From assembly GCF_001667145.1 (NCBI RefSeq), contig NZ_LZIF01000116.1, positions 186,001-250,000 on the forward strand: a stretch of 64,000 nucleotides of DNA. The letters run 5' to 3'. Both the position numbers and the translations under genes were made by a program. Below the pieces are notes generated by a model. That model saw only the letters and a program-made list of their open reading frames with translations. It did not search any database and was not told the origin of the DNA. This document shows, one piece after another, positions 32,420-41,786 of this stretch. Within the stretch, counting starts at the first letter, position 1. Each line of letters starts with the position of its first letter. The DNA is from Mycobacterium sp. 852002-51971_SCH5477799-a. Lineage in GTDB: Bacteria; Actinomycetota; Actinomycetes; Mycobacteriales; Mycobacteriaceae.

Positions 32420-33343
32420 TCAGGAGTCGTGCTCCCGCAGCAGCGCCCGCGTGCGAGCCCGGCCTTCCGGCGACGGATCGAATGCCGCCGCGACGTACTC
32501 ATCGACGCCCGCGGCACGCAGTTCGTCGAGCCGACCGCGGACGGTGTCCTCGTCGCCGATGATGGCGGCATCCTGCGGCCCCGCGTACCCCTCGCGATCG
32601 AGCATCGCGCGGTACGACGGCAGTTGGCCGTAAATGGCGAACTGTTCGGCCGCTTGCTTGCGGGCGGCGTCGACGTCATCGGTGACGCTGATGGGCAGCG
32701 ATGCGGCGACGCGCACCCCGTCCTCGCGTCCGGCGTCGGCGGCTGCCTGCCGCAGCGTCGGCGCGACATGATCGGCCAGCGTTTTGGGGCCGGTCATCCA
32801 GGTGCAGGTTCCCGATGTGCGCCGGCCGGCGAGCTTGAGCAGTTGGGGACCCAGCGCCGCGATGTAGACGTCGGGCCGCGGCGCCCCCGATATCATCAGC
32901 TCGCCGCGAGTGGTCACCGTCTGCCCAGTCGCGTCGGCGCGTTCACCGGCCAACAGGGGCAAAAGACCGTCGAGGTATTCGTTCAGCCTGCGCACCGGCT
33001 TGTCCCACGGGATGCCCCACATCCCCTCGGTGACCGCCTGGTGGGTCATACCGAGCCCGAGTGTGAACCGGCCACCGGAGGCGAGGCTGAGCGTGAGGGC
33101 ACGTTGCGCCATCTGCATCGGATGCTGATTTTGGATGGGCACCACACCACTGGCCACCTCGATAGTGTCGACCTCGTGCAGAGCGATGGCCAGGATCATG
33201 AGAAGGTCGGGCTCGTAAGGCAATTGACTCATCCACACCCGCTTGAAGCCTTCATCGCGAAGCATCGTAAGGTTGGCGATTGTCGCGTCGATCGGCGATT
33301 GGCTGCCCGATCCGCTGAGTTGCCCGAACATAGAAACCTGCAT
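32420..33343 (-). CDS. LLM-class F420-dependent oxidoreductase
   Basis: A 307-residue luciferase-like protein: QVSMFGQLSG, ANLTMLRDEGFKRVWMSQ, VASGVVPIQNQHPMQMAQRALTLSLASGGRFTLGLG, and a late substrate-binding half. The strand order matches mycobacterial F420-dependent enzymes (Fgd/MER type). The ATG at 33343 is chosen for AAGGAG about 10 nt upstream. It reduces or oxidises an unknown substrate with F420. Confidence 0.85.
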   Translation of the reverse strand: MQVSMFGQLSGSGSQSPIDATIANLTMLRDEGFKRVWMSQLPYEPDLLMILAIALHEVDTIEVASGVVPIQNQHPMQMAQRALTLSLASGGRFTLGLGMTHQAVTEGMWGIPWDKPVRRLNEYLDGLLPLLAGERADATGQTVTTRGELMISGAPRPDVYIAALGPQLLKLAGRRTSGTCTWMTGPKTLADHVAPTLRQAAADAGREDGVRVAASLPISVTDDVDAARKQAAEQFAIYGQLPSYRAMLDREGYAGPQDAAIIGDEDTVRGRLDELRAAGVDEYVAAAFDPSPEGRARTRALLREHDS

Positions 33344-33444
33344 GACCGTCACGCTCCTTCGCATCGCCCCCGCTGTGAAAACGTTAGCGCCAACCGCCCG
33401 GCCCGTTTACAACTATGCCCGGAGGCGGGGTTAGGAAACCGTGC

Positions 33445-34311
33445 TCAGCTGACGATGTCGAAGACCGCCGCGGCGGAGGTGACCGCCTTGTCGGCGTTGC
33501 CCTCGTCGTGCAGCAGCATGCGTACGCCGACGCGTCCGGATCCCCCCGGGTGCGCGGAACCCTCGACCCGGAAGGGCCCGACCTTGCCGCGCGACATGAA
33601 CATGACATGCCAGCTGACGACCTGCAGCTGTTTGGTCCCGGCGACTTCGGCGGCGAGGTCGATCGCCGCCGTCTCGAGGACGACATGCTGGGGCCCGATG
33701 TGCAGCGCGGCGTCCGGTGACGCGAGTTCGGTACTCAACTCGGGCAGTATCCAGTGACCGTCGCCCCGCCGGCTGGCGCCGAACGCCTGCCACAGCGGCG
33801 GGAGATCAGGAGAGTCCTCGACCACCAGCTCGGTGCCCGAAACATCCATGCGGTCCAGGCCTTCCGGCGGTATCCCGATGATCGCGCCCTGACCCTCGTT
33901 GAAGGCGATGACCCGGCTCGGGTTGTCGGCGTCGACGAGGGTGCAGCGCCCGTAGCCCATGGTGCGGCCCTGGTGCACGATGCCCGACCCGACAATCTCG
34001 ATCCTGTTGACGTCGTAGCCGGGATCGACGATCTGTACCGACGCGATGACCGGATTGGGCACGGCGACCATGTCGGTCTGACAGCCCTCCGGGGAGGAAA
34101 TGGCCAACGGCGCCACCATGATTCCGCCCGCTTCGTTGCGCATGTCACGGCGGATGATGACGGTGTCGTCGGTCTCCCCCAGATTCATCGACGAGTGCTT
34201 GCGGCCGATGTAGCGGTAGCTCAGCAGGCCTGTCCAACGCCGGTACAGTTCGTCCCGATAGGCGTCGGAATCACCCATCAACTCTCGGATGTCACGAGGT
34301 TGACCGCTCAA
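33445..34311 (-). CDS. Thioesterase-like (hotdog) protein of the acyl-CoA operon
   Basis: A 288-residue protein from a TTG preceded by AAGGAGG. Two halves have hotdog-like segments: MNLGETDDTVIIRRDMRNEAGGIMVAPLAI, and later VSWHVMFMSRGKVGPFRVEG. It probably acts on acyl-CoA. It follows the acyl-CoA dehydrogenase gene by 14 bp, so the two form an operon. No catalytic residue is certain. Confidence 0.6.
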   Translation of the reverse strand: MSGQPRDIRELMGDSDAYRDELYRRWTGLLSYRYIGRKHSSMNLGETDDTVIIRRDMRNEAGGIMVAPLAISSPEGCQTDMVAVPNPVIASVQIVDPGYDVNRIEIVGSGIVHQGRTMGYGRCTLVDADNPSRVIAFNEGQGAIIGIPPEGLDRMDVSGTELVVEDSPDLPPLWQAFGASRRGDGHWILPELSTELASPDAALHIGPQHVVLETAAIDLAAEVAGTKQLQVVSWHVMFMSRGKVGPFRVEGSAHPGGSGRVGVRMLLHDEGNADKAVTSAAAVFDIVS

Positions 34312-34325
34312 TTCCGCTTGCCTCC

Positions 34326-35555
34326 TTAACTTTTGCCGCGCCGCACCTGGTTGAACGGCACGCCCCGGTCGTCGGCGCGCTCGCGCGGGAAGTTCAGCAC
34401 CCGTTCGCCGATCACATTGCGTGCCATCTCGGTGGTGCCACCGCCGATGCTGGCGGTCTGACGGCCCAGATAGCGCGTCCCGATGTCGACCAACCCGCGC
34501 TCGTCGTCAACCACGGCCGCCGAACCCGCAACCGCCAGCGCGGTATCGGTCTCGACGTCGTGCACCTCGGCCATATAGAGGCGGATGATCGATCCCGCGG
34601 CGGGCGGGAGGGAGCCGCCGGCCACGGCATGGAAGACGTGCTCACTGAGTTGGCCATGCACGGCCCGGTGCACCAGCGCTCGGCCTACCATTTCTTGGAG
34701 TCGAAGGTTGCCTGCCTGGTTCGTCTTTCCGATCAGCGACATCAGATCCACCGAAACATCATGGGCCTCAGCAATTCCCGGCCCGCTGGTGTATTCCGAG
34801 CCGTCGCCCATAGTGCGCCGCTCGTGGTACAGCTGCCGGGATGCGACGTCCCATCCTTTGCCCGGTTCGCCGACCACGGCGTCGTCACCGACATCGACGT
34901 CATCGAAGAATTCTTCGCAGAATTCGATGGAGCCGTTCACCTGCTGGATCCGGTTGATGGTGACGCCGGGATGGTGCAGCGGCACCAGGAACATGGTCAG
35001 CCCATCGTGTTTGGGGACATCCCAGTTGGTCCGGGCCAGGCACAAACCGTAGTCGGCGGCGAACGCCCATGTGCTCCAGGTCTTGGCGCCGTTGATGATC
35101 CATCGTCCGTTCCGGCGCTCGGCGCGGGTGATGACGCCCGCCAGGTCCGATCCCCCGTTGGGCTCGGACAGCAGCTGCACCAGCACCTCGTCGCCGCGCA
35201 GCGCCGCCGCGATGTGCGTGCGCTTCTGCTCTTCGCTGCCCATGTCGAGAATGGTTGCGCAGCAAATGGCGAACGATGGGACGTTGAGCAGCAGCGGGGT
35301 CTCATACGCCTGGGACTCGGCGTCGAATGCCTTCTTGTATTCGTAGCTCAGGCCGAGCCCGCCATACTGGCGCGGAAAACAGATCCCGGCGAATCCGCCG
35401 TCCCACAACAGCTTTTGCAGTTCTCGCGCCCGATGCCACGACGGCAGCTCATCGCGCTCCAGCAGCGCGGCCTTGGCCGGATCGAGTCGCGGCATGGTCG
35501 CGGCCAGCCAGGCCCTGGCCCGGCTCCGAAATTCCTCGACCGACTCGGAAGTCAC
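34326..35555 (-). CDS. Acyl-CoA dehydrogenase (FadE type)
   Basis: About 409 residues. It shows FPRQYGGLGLSYEY, the flavin-binding QLLSEPNGGSDLAG and GAKTWSTWAF, then a four-helix C-domain ending IGGGTTEMARNVIGERVL. Typical of the actinobacterial FadE subgroup active on steroid side chains or branched acyl-CoAs. The GTG at 35555 is preferred as GAGAGG stands 7 nt upstream; an ATG at 35570 is in frame. Confidence 0.88.
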   Translation of the reverse strand: MTSESVEEFRSRARAWLAATMPRLDPAKAALLERDELPSWHRARELQKLLWDGGFAGICFPRQYGGLGLSYEYKKAFDAESQAYETPLLLNVPSFAICCATILDMGSEEQKRTHIAAALRGDEVLVQLLSEPNGGSDLAGVITRAERRNGRWIINGAKTWSTWAFAADYGLCLARTNWDVPKHDGLTMFLVPLHHPGVTINRIQQVNGSIEFCEEFFDDVDVGDDAVVGEPGKGWDVASRQLYHERRTMGDGSEYTSGPGIAEAHDVSVDLMSLIGKTNQAGNLRLQEMVGRALVHRAVHGQLSEHVFHAVAGGSLPPAAGSIIRLYMAEVHDVETDTALAVAGSAAVVDDERGLVDIGTRYLGRQTASIGGGTTEMARNVIGERVLNFPRERADDRGVPFNQVRRGKS

Positions 35556-35596
35556 CGGCTGGCCTCTCATTCGAGCGTCGACCTTGTGCTGGGCGA

Positions 35597-35625
35597 CTGT
35601 ACAGCACCGCCTTGCGGGTGTACAG
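35597..35625. promoter_or_regulatory. Inverted repeat upstream of the fadE operon, candidate operator
   Basis: CTGTACA (35597-35603) and TGTACAG (35619-35625) are perfect reverse complements. The TGTACA cores start 21 bp apart, two helical turns. The site lies 27-70 bp before the fadE start. It does not match the KstR or KstR2 consensus. Confidence 0.5.
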
Positions 35626-35634
35626 ATGAGCGCC

Positions 35635-36018
35635 TTAAGAGCCGTTCAACTTCACCGCCGCGCGAATGAGCGCGGTCAGCGCCTTCTCATCAATCTCGTC
35701 ACCCTCGCGGAAATCAATCGCGCGTCTGGTGTTTCCGTCCAAGCCGGAGTTGAACAGACCCGCGGGATCGTGCAGCGACGCGCCCTTGGCGAAGGTCATC
35801 TTCACAACGGTCTTGTACGTCTCGCCGGTGCAGATCATCCCGTCGTGATACCAGGTTGGAACGCCCCGCCACTTCCACTCTTCGACCACCTCGGGGTCGG
35901 CTTTCTTGATCAGTCTCCTAATGCGAGCGAGCATCTCACCGCGCCAATCCCCTAATTCCTTGATCCTGGCGTCGATCAGTTCGGCAGGTGACTTGGCTGG
36001 GGCGTCGTCCTTCGCCAT
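35635..36018 (-). CDS. DUF1801 family protein
   Basis: A 127-residue protein starting MAKDDAPAKSPAELID. It has WRGEMLARIRRLIKKADPEVVEEWKWRGVPTWYHDGMICTGETYKTVVKMTF and a GLFNSGLDGNTRRAIDF region, the DUF1801 pattern. The family has an iron-chaperone-like fold but unknown role. It lies 64 bp upstream of fadE, same strand, with the TGTACA repeat between. Confidence 0.82.
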   Translation of the reverse strand: MAKDDAPAKSPAELIDARIKELGDWRGEMLARIRRLIKKADPEVVEEWKWRGVPTWYHDGMICTGETYKTVVKMTFAKGASLHDPAGLFNSGLDGNTRRAIDFREGDEIDEKALTALIRAAVKLNGS

Positions 36019-36149
36019 CGGGGCTCGCTTTCGGTGAGGTTGTCGCTGGCAGGACCGTACATCAACCGAGGGCGGTCGCCGCGGGCCACACGCCAAGGCC
36101 CCGGTGCTCGGCAGCGGCGCGGCCCGCAAGTAATCTGCGGTCGATCACT

Positions 36150-36956
36150 ATGACGGATACACATCCCTTCGACGAAGCCCTCGAGCTCGAGACGCTCGCT
36201 CCGGGCGTCAGCCGGGGCCGCACCCACCCCGCGTGGGCCAATATGGTCGGACCGTTCGGAGGAATCACCGCCGCCGTCATGCTGCGGGCCGTCGAAGCAC
36301 AGCCCGAGCGCATCGGGGAACCGCTGGCCCTGACCGTCAACTACGCCGCCCCCATCGCCGACGGTGACTTCGACCTCACCCTGCGGGCGGCGCGCACCAA
36401 CCGCACCAATCAGCACTGGATAGTCGAGCTCAGCCAGGACGATGTGATCAAGACGACGGCGACCGCGATCTTCGCGGTCCGGCGCGAGAGCTGGGCCGAC
36501 ACGGAAAGTGACCCGCCGAACGCGCCGGCCCCCGAGCAGGTGCCTGCGGTCGATCCGGGCCTCGTTCAATGGACCAGCCTCTACGACATGCGGTACGTCG
36601 AAGGTGCGATGCCCGGCAAGGGCGGCGATCCGAACCCTTCGTCCACCTCCACGCTGTGGGTCCGTGACGGCGCGGGACGCCCGGTCGACTATCCGGCGCT
36701 CGCGGCGCTGTGTGACATCTTCTATCCGCGGGTGTTCCTGCGTCGCGGCCGCTTGATCCCGTCCGGCACCATTTCGTTGACCACGTATTTTCACGCCGAT
36801 CCGCCTCAACTCGACGCCGTCGCGAGCGACTTCGTGCTGGCCACCGCCCACGCCAACCGCTTCTCCCGCGGGTATTTCGACCAAAGCGCGAAAGTGTGGA
36901 CCGCCGACGGCGGGTTGCTGGCCACCACACATCAGATCGTCTACTTCAAGGGTTGA
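36150..36956 (+). CDS. Acyl-CoA thioesterase (double hotdog)
   Basis: A 268-residue protein. The N-terminal half has RTHPAWANMVGPFGGITAAVMLRAVEAQP, typical of the TesB-like thioesterase core; the C-terminal half has SGTISLTTYFHAD, VLATAHANRFSRGYFDQSAKVWTADGGLLATTHQIVYF. The ATG at 36150 fits the conserved start; the frame is open further left but overlaps DUF1801. It is divergent from the DUF1801 gene. Confidence 0.83.
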   Translation: MTDTHPFDEALELETLAPGVSRGRTHPAWANMVGPFGGITAAVMLRAVEAQPERIGEPLALTVNYAAPIADGDFDLTLRAARTNRTNQHWIVELSQDDVIKTTATAIFAVRRESWADTESDPPNAPAPEQVPAVDPGLVQWTSLYDMRYVEGAMPGKGGDPNPSSTSTLWVRDGAGRPVDYPALAALCDIFYPRVFLRRGRLIPSGTISLTTYFHADPPQLDAVASDFVLATAHANRFSRGYFDQSAKVWTADGGLLATTHQIVYFKG

Positions 36957-37018
36957 CGGGTTTACACTTCGCCAGTGAAACGTCACGCGAAGACGCTTAC
37001 GGAAAGAATCGAGCCGCA

Positions 37019-37537
37019 ATGACGGAGCGCGCGCAAGACCTGATCGATGAGACGCTGCCGGCGATCGAATCGATCAAACAGCTCAAGGCCCGCTACTGCC
37101 GCTACCTGGACACCAAAGACTGGGCGGCGTGGCGGACCATCTTTACCGACGATTTCGTCAGCGACACGTCCGAAGCCGGCGGCAAGGTGATCGCCGGCGC
37201 CGACGACTTCGTGGCGTTCACCCGTCGCGCCCTTGGCCGCCCGTCGCAGCCCACCGCCCACCAGGTACACACGCCCGAAATCGAGCTCACCTCGGCGACG
37301 ACCGCGCGCGGGATATGGGCTCTGCAAGACGTTGTCCGATTCGGGCCCGGGGTAACCCTGGTCGGCTACGGCCACTACCACGAGACGTACGAGAGTTTCG
37401 CCGGCCAGTGGCTTATCAAGAGCTCCAAGCTAACTCGACTCCGCGAGGACATCGTGACGCCGTTCTTCTCGATCTACGTCTCGGCCCGAATCCGCACCGC
37501 GATCGGCAAGATCGCCGGCCGGGTGATGGATCAGTGA
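37019..37537 (+). CDS. SnoaL/NTF2-like protein
   Basis: A 172-residue protein. The domain runs from IKQLKARYCRYLDTKDWAAWRTIFTDDFV to WLIKSSKLTRLREDI, a standard SnoaL_4 layout, followed by a 30-residue basic tail. Members include dehydratases and steroid isomerases; no activity is assigned. It is between the thioesterase and the epimerase-like gene, both close by on the same strand, so the three probably form one operon. Confidence 0.78.
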   Translation: MTERAQDLIDETLPAIESIKQLKARYCRYLDTKDWAAWRTIFTDDFVSDTSEAGGKVIAGADDFVAFTRRALGRPSQPTAHQVHTPEIELTSATTARGIWALQDVVRFGPGVTLVGYGHYHETYESFAGQWLIKSSKLTRLREDIVTPFFSIYVSARIRTAIGKIAGRVMDQ

Positions 37538-37544
37538 CGCGGTC

Positions 37545-38645
37545 ATGACAGTCGACACCGTGTTGGTCACCGGCGCATTCGGACAGGTCGGTAAGCGCTG
37601 CACGCAGATCCTGCTGGAGCGGGGACGAACCGTCATCGCGATGGATCTGGGCAACGACAACACCGTCGCCGCCGAGAAAGAACTCGCCGGCGGTGGGTAC
37701 CCCGGGACGTTGATACCCACGTACACCGATCTCCTGGATGCCGAGGCGGTGAACGAGCTCGTCGCCGCCCATAAGCCAGGGGCCATCGTCCACCTGGCCG
37801 CCATCGTGTCCCCGCCGTCCTACCGCAACCCCGGACGGGCCCGGCGCGTCAATGTCGGTGGCACCGAAAATCTGTTGACGGCCTGCTCGGCGCTGCCCCG
37901 GCCGCCTCTGTTCCTCATGGCATCGAGCGCCGCGGTATACGGATCGCGCAACCCCTACCGTCAGCCCGAGCGGATCACCCCGGACACCCCAGTGAATCCC
38001 ATCGATCAATACGGCCAGGACAAAGTGCTTGCCGAGGCGGCGATTCGCGCCAGCGGGCTGCCCTATGCGCTTTTCCGCCTCGCGGGGGTTATCTCGCCGG
38101 ACACTCAGGCCGGTATCAACGGTGACTACCTCGTCCTGATGCGTTCGATGCCCAGCGACAATCGCATACACGCGGTGGATGCGCGCGATGTGGCGCTGGC
38201 CTTCGCCAACGGCGTCGATCGCGCGGCATCGATATCCGGCAAAGTCGTGCTCATCGGCGGCAACGAAACGTATGTGCTGTTGCAGCACGGCCTGCAGGAC
38301 GACCTGATGAGCGCCGCCGGTCTGGGTCCGCTCGGCCCCTCGGCGGGCCTGCCCGGCGACCCCGCCGATGACCGCGGCTGGAGTTTCACCGGCTGGTACG
38401 ACACCACCGAAGCGCAGACGCTGCTGAATTTCCAAGAGCACGACTGGAGTCAGACGCTGCAGTGGATCGCCGAATCACAGGGCCGTGCGCGCGTCGCGCT
38501 GCGACTGCTTGGGCCACTGCTACGGCCGGCGCTGCGTGCCGTTTTTTTCGTTCAGCGCCGGCTCGAGGGACGAGGTCCCTACGCAGACCCGTGGTCGCTG
38601 ATTGAAAAGAAGTATGGCACAGCGGCTTTGGCCAGCGTCGAGTAG
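37545..38645 (+). CDS. NAD-dependent epimerase/dehydratase-type extended SDR
   Basis: A 366-residue protein with TGAFGQVG near the N-terminus, VHLAAIVSPP, the serine segment MASSAAVYG and YGQDK. These are the cofactor and catalytic motifs of extended SDRs. Substrate may be a nucleotide sugar or a steroid-like ring; the long C-terminus with hydrophobic LRLLGPLLRPALRAVFFV could touch the membrane. It starts 7 bp after the NTF2-like gene. Confidence 0.83.
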   Translation: MTVDTVLVTGAFGQVGKRCTQILLERGRTVIAMDLGNDNTVAAEKELAGGGYPGTLIPTYTDLLDAEAVNELVAAHKPGAIVHLAAIVSPPSYRNPGRARRVNVGGTENLLTACSALPRPPLFLMASSAAVYGSRNPYRQPERITPDTPVNPIDQYGQDKVLAEAAIRASGLPYALFRLAGVISPDTQAGINGDYLVLMRSMPSDNRIHAVDARDVALAFANGVDRAASISGKVVLIGGNETYVLLQHGLQDDLMSAAGLGPLGPSAGLPGDPADDRGWSFTGWYDTTEAQTLLNFQEHDWSQTLQWIAESQGRARVALRLLGPLLRPALRAVFFVQRRLEGRGPYADPWSLIEKKYGTAALASVE

Positions 38646-38664
38646 CGCAGACCAGCACCAGCCG

Positions 38665-39636
38665 CTAGCGGTCGATCCAGGCCATCTGCGCCTCGGCGTG
38701 ATGCCCTCCCACCGGAGGGGTGAGGCTATCGAGCCTGGCCAGTTGGTCGGCCGTCAGTTCTACCGCGTCAGCGCCGACGTTTTCCTCTAGCCGCGTGACA
38801 CGTTTGGTGCCCGGAATGGGCACGATGTCAGGTCCTTTCGCCAGCAGCCAGGCCAAGGCGACCTGAGCCGGCGTGGCACCGACGTCCGCGCTGATGTCGC
38901 GGACCTCGTCCGCGCACCGCAGGTTGTGCTGGAAGTTGTCCTCGAAGAACCGCGGGTTTGTCTTACGGTAGTCGGTGTCGGGCAGCTCGTCTGTGGTGCG
39001 GATGGCGCCGGTGAGGAAGCCGCGGCCCAGCGGGGAGTAGGCGACAAACCCGATGCCCAATTCGCGTAGTACCGGCAAGATCTCGTCTTCTTGATCGCGT
39101 GTCCACAGCGAGTACTCGGATTGGACTGCCGTGATGGAGTGTACGGCGTGGGCGCGACGAATGGTGTCCACGCCGACTTCAGACAGACCGACGTGCCGGA
39201 CTTTCCCGGCGGCGACCAGCTCGGCCAGCGCACCGACCGTGTCTTCGATCGGGGTTTGGCGGTCGAGTCGGTGCTGGTAGTACAGATCGATGTGATCGGT
39301 CGCAAGCCGTTGCAGCGAACCGTCCACGGCGATACGGACGTTGGCGGGGCTGCTGTCGAGACCCTCGCGGCCGATGTGCGAGATCAGGCCGAATTTGGTT
39401 GCCAGCACTACTTGATCGCGTCTGCCCTGCAGAGCGCGGGCCAGAAGTTCCTCGTTGACGTACGGGCCGTAGACCTCGGCGGTGTCGATGAGCGTGACAC
39501 CCAGGTCGATGGCGCGATGAACGGTGCGGATCGATTCCGCATCGTCACTGCCCGCGCCGGCGTACGCCACCGACATGCCCATCGCGCCCAACCCGAGGCG
39601 GCCGACCTGTAGCTCGGCGAGTTGAGCCGGTTTCAT
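38665..39636 (-). CDS. Aldo/keto reductase
   Basis: A 323-residue TIM-barrel oxidoreductase. The catalytic set is visible: Asp in LIDTAEVYG, Tyr five residues on, Lys in VVLATKFG and His in DLYYQHRLD. The C-terminal PIPGTKRVTRLEEN binds NADPH. Substrate unknown. It converges with the epimerase gene (20 bp between stops) and is divergent from the acyltransferase gene. Confidence 0.9.
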   Translation of the reverse strand: MKPAQLAELQVGRLGLGAMGMSVAYAGAGSDDAESIRTVHRAIDLGVTLIDTAEVYGPYVNEELLARALQGRRDQVVLATKFGLISHIGREGLDSSPANVRIAVDGSLQRLATDHIDLYYQHRLDRQTPIEDTVGALAELVAAGKVRHVGLSEVGVDTIRRAHAVHSITAVQSEYSLWTRDQEDEILPVLRELGIGFVAYSPLGRGFLTGAIRTTDELPDTDYRKTNPRFFEDNFQHNLRCADEVRDISADVGATPAQVALAWLLAKGPDIVPIPGTKRVTRLEENVGADAVELTADQLARLDSLTPPVGGHHAEAQMAWIDR

Positions 39637-39728
39637 CAGATGTCTCCTGTTCTACGGTTGCGCGAGACCCAGCTGAGTGCTGGACGGTACCGTGGCGCTG
39701 TGTACCGCGTCGAGCCTCCCCCGATCTG

Positions 39729-41030
39729 ATGGATCGCGCAAACAACCCGGAACGCAATCTGGCGGTCGACTACTACCGCGTATCGGGCGTGGTGCTGATC
39801 GTGCTGGGACACTGGCTAGCCGGATCGGTGACGTACCAGGGCGGACAGTTCGGCCGGCAGAACCCGCTCGTCGACCTGCCCTGGACCCAGTGGCTGACCT
39901 GGCCGTTTCAGGCTGTCCCGGCGTTCTTCCTGGTTGCCGGCTACGCCGCCGCCGTGTCGTGGACGCATCGGCATGACACCGAGGGCGTTTCACGTCGAAC
40001 CTGGGTGCAGCGCCGGGCGGCCCGAGTCCTTGGGCCGACGGCGGTGTACGCCGCGCTGGTGTCGGTGGTTGTGGTGGTCCTGGGCGCCTGCGGTGTGGCA
40101 GGCTCGATCCTCGAGTACGCAGGCTGGGCAGTCGCGATGCACCTGTGGTTCCTCGCGGTGTATCTGGTGGTCGTGTCGCTGACGCCGATTGCGATTGTCG
40201 CACAACGCCGTTGGGGTCTGCTGGTGCCCGCGGTCCTGGCGTTGGCCGTCGCGGCGGCGGATGTCGCCCGGCTCGTCGGGCACGTGCCCTACCTCAACTG
40301 GATGAATTATCTGCTGGGCTGGGGCAGCCTGTACCAGCTCGGAATCGCTTGGCACGGCGGGTCATTGGCCGGTCGCCGGCCCTGGCTGCTGGCCGGCGTT
40401 GCTGCGGTGGCGCTGGCGCTGCTGGTTTGGCTGAACATTTATCCGGTCAGCATGATCGGAGTTCCCGGGCAGACCATCGACAACACGACACCACCGACCG
40501 TGGCCCTGTTGGCGTTCGGCTGCTCCCAAACCGGGATTGCGATAGCCGTCGCACCCGCGCTCAACCGTGCGCTGCGCGGCATGCGCGCCGAGCGCGCACT
40601 GTCCATCGCCAACAACAACATCATGGCTCTTTACCTGTGGCACATGATTCCCGTCGTCATCGTCGCGATCGTCGGCTATCCGACCGGACTCTTGCCGCAG
40701 CCGCCCGAGGGTAGCGCGGACTGGTGGCTGGCCCGGCTGGAATGGGTGGTCGTCCTCAGCGTCGTGACCACGGTGGAGATAGCGCTGCTGTTCTGGGCGC
40801 GAAGGCTTTTCGCGGCTCCGCTGCCCCTGCTCGGCGTTCCGGTCACGGAGCGATGGGCGGAACCCACGATGCTGGCCGGCGTCGCGATGGCGGCTTATGC
40901 CCTGTCGCTGATCGCCGCCGAGGGCTTCGCCCCCGACGGGCGATTCCCGTGGCTGACCGCAGCGATCTTCGCTGCGGGAGCGCTGCTGGCGGCGTTTCGT
41001 CCCGCTCGGCAGCACGCGGAAAGGGTGTAA
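39729..41030 (+). CDS. Acyltransferase 3 family membrane protein
   Basis: A 433-residue protein with about ten membrane helices. The opening RNLAVDYYRVSGVVLIVLGHW contains the R-x-D and His typical of acyltransferase-3 (OafA/NodX-type) enzymes, which move acyl groups onto sugars or lipids at the membrane. FLVAGYAAAVSW follows. It stands alone; the next gene converges. Acceptor not predictable. Confidence 0.85.
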   Translation: MDRANNPERNLAVDYYRVSGVVLIVLGHWLAGSVTYQGGQFGRQNPLVDLPWTQWLTWPFQAVPAFFLVAGYAAAVSWTHRHDTEGVSRRTWVQRRAARVLGPTAVYAALVSVVVVVLGACGVAGSILEYAGWAVAMHLWFLAVYLVVVSLTPIAIVAQRRWGLLVPAVLALAVAAADVARLVGHVPYLNWMNYLLGWGSLYQLGIAWHGGSLAGRRPWLLAGVAAVALALLVWLNIYPVSMIGVPGQTIDNTTPPTVALLAFGCSQTGIAIAVAPALNRALRGMRAERALSIANNNIMALYLWHMIPVVIVAIVGYPTGLLPQPPEGSADWWLARLEWVVVLSVVTTVEIALLFWARRLFAAPLPLLGVPVTERWAEPTMLAGVAMAAYALSLIAAEGFAPDGRFPWLTAAIFAAGALLAAFRPARQHAERV

Positions 41031-41042
41031 CGCTGCCCCCGC

Positions 41043-41687
41043 CTAGTCAAAGGCGCTGTCGGGCAACGGACGTCGACATACCGTGCGGGCCTCGGCGGTG
41101 CTGAGCCCGAACAGCCGTAAGATGCTCTCGGTGACCGCGTCGGCGGCGTGCGCGTCGTCGCGCTCGGGGTGATTCCGCAATAGGTTGCCCAGACCAAGCA
41201 GAGCGCCCCCGGCCATGGCCAGAGCCAGTTCGGGATCTTCCACCGCGAACCTGCCGGCCTCGACACCGGCCTTGATGTCGCGCAGGGCCCGTGGCGCCAG
41301 GCCACTGGGCGACGACAACAGCGCCAACCCATTCGCGAGCAGAATCTGGCTCTCCTGCGGGCGACGACGGAAGAGTCGGCCGGTCAGCCGGAAACTGGTG
41401 GCGAATGCCTCCGCCGGGTCCTCGATGGATTCGGTGAGCCGGTCCAGCATCGCACCGTACGCGTCCAGTACGTCGGCGACGGCCACGTCGAACAGCTGCT
41501 CCTTGCTGTCGAAGTGGTTGTAGAAGGAACCCATCCCGACATCGGCGGCTTGGGTGATCTCCAGGACCGGCACGTTGGATTTGCCCTCGGCGATCAGCCG
41601 CTGTGCGGCCGCAACCAAGGCCGCACGGGTGCGCTGTTTGCGCCGCGCCAAGCGGTTGGCCGTCTGACCATCGGGCATCGCGCTCAT
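41043..41687 (-). CDS. TetR-family regulator of the ring-cleavage operon
   Basis: A 214-residue protein with the helix-turn-helix VPVLEITQAADVGMGSFYNHFDSKEQLFD and a helical ligand domain. It is divergent from the dioxygenase gene by 99 bp, and two perfect inverted repeats lie in that gap. By position it should repress both itself and the operon until an aromatic ligand or intermediate binds. Confidence 0.87.
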   Translation of the reverse strand: MSAMPDGQTANRLARRKQRTRAALVAAAQRLIAEGKSNVPVLEITQAADVGMGSFYNHFDSKEQLFDVAVADVLDAYGAMLDRLTESIEDPAEAFATSFRLTGRLFRRRPQESQILLANGLALLSSPSGLAPRALRDIKAGVEAGRFAVEDPELALAMAGGALLGLGNLLRNHPERDDAHAADAVTESILRLFGLSTAEARTVCRRPLPDSAFD

Positions 41688-41700
41688 CTTGAGCAGTATG

Positions 41701-41714
41701 CCTCAGTTATGAGG
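41701..41714. promoter_or_regulatory. Inverted repeat 1 in the TetR/dioxygenase gap
   Basis: CCTCA-GTTA-TGAGG, perfect 5-bp arms, 14 bp from the TetR start. Confidence 0.4.
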
Positions 41715-41752
41715 ATTCCGTCAGAAGTCTTGACTGAACCTTGACTCGTATG

Positions 41753-41766
41753 TGACGATTTCGTCA
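41753..41766. promoter_or_regulatory. Inverted repeat 2, candidate TetR operator
   Basis: TGACGA-TT-TCGTCA, perfect 6-bp arms, 20 bp before the dioxygenase ATG. A TTGACT hexamer at 41741-41746 just upstream could be its -35 box, so binding would block transcription. Confidence 0.55.
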
Positions 41767-41786
41767 GTTAGTGTGGGAGATCGCAG

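Noticed and set aside
32429..33757. 442-codon plus-strand frame over the LLM and thioesterase genes
   Set aside because: Antisense to two recognisable genes; high-GC genomes give such open frames by chance.
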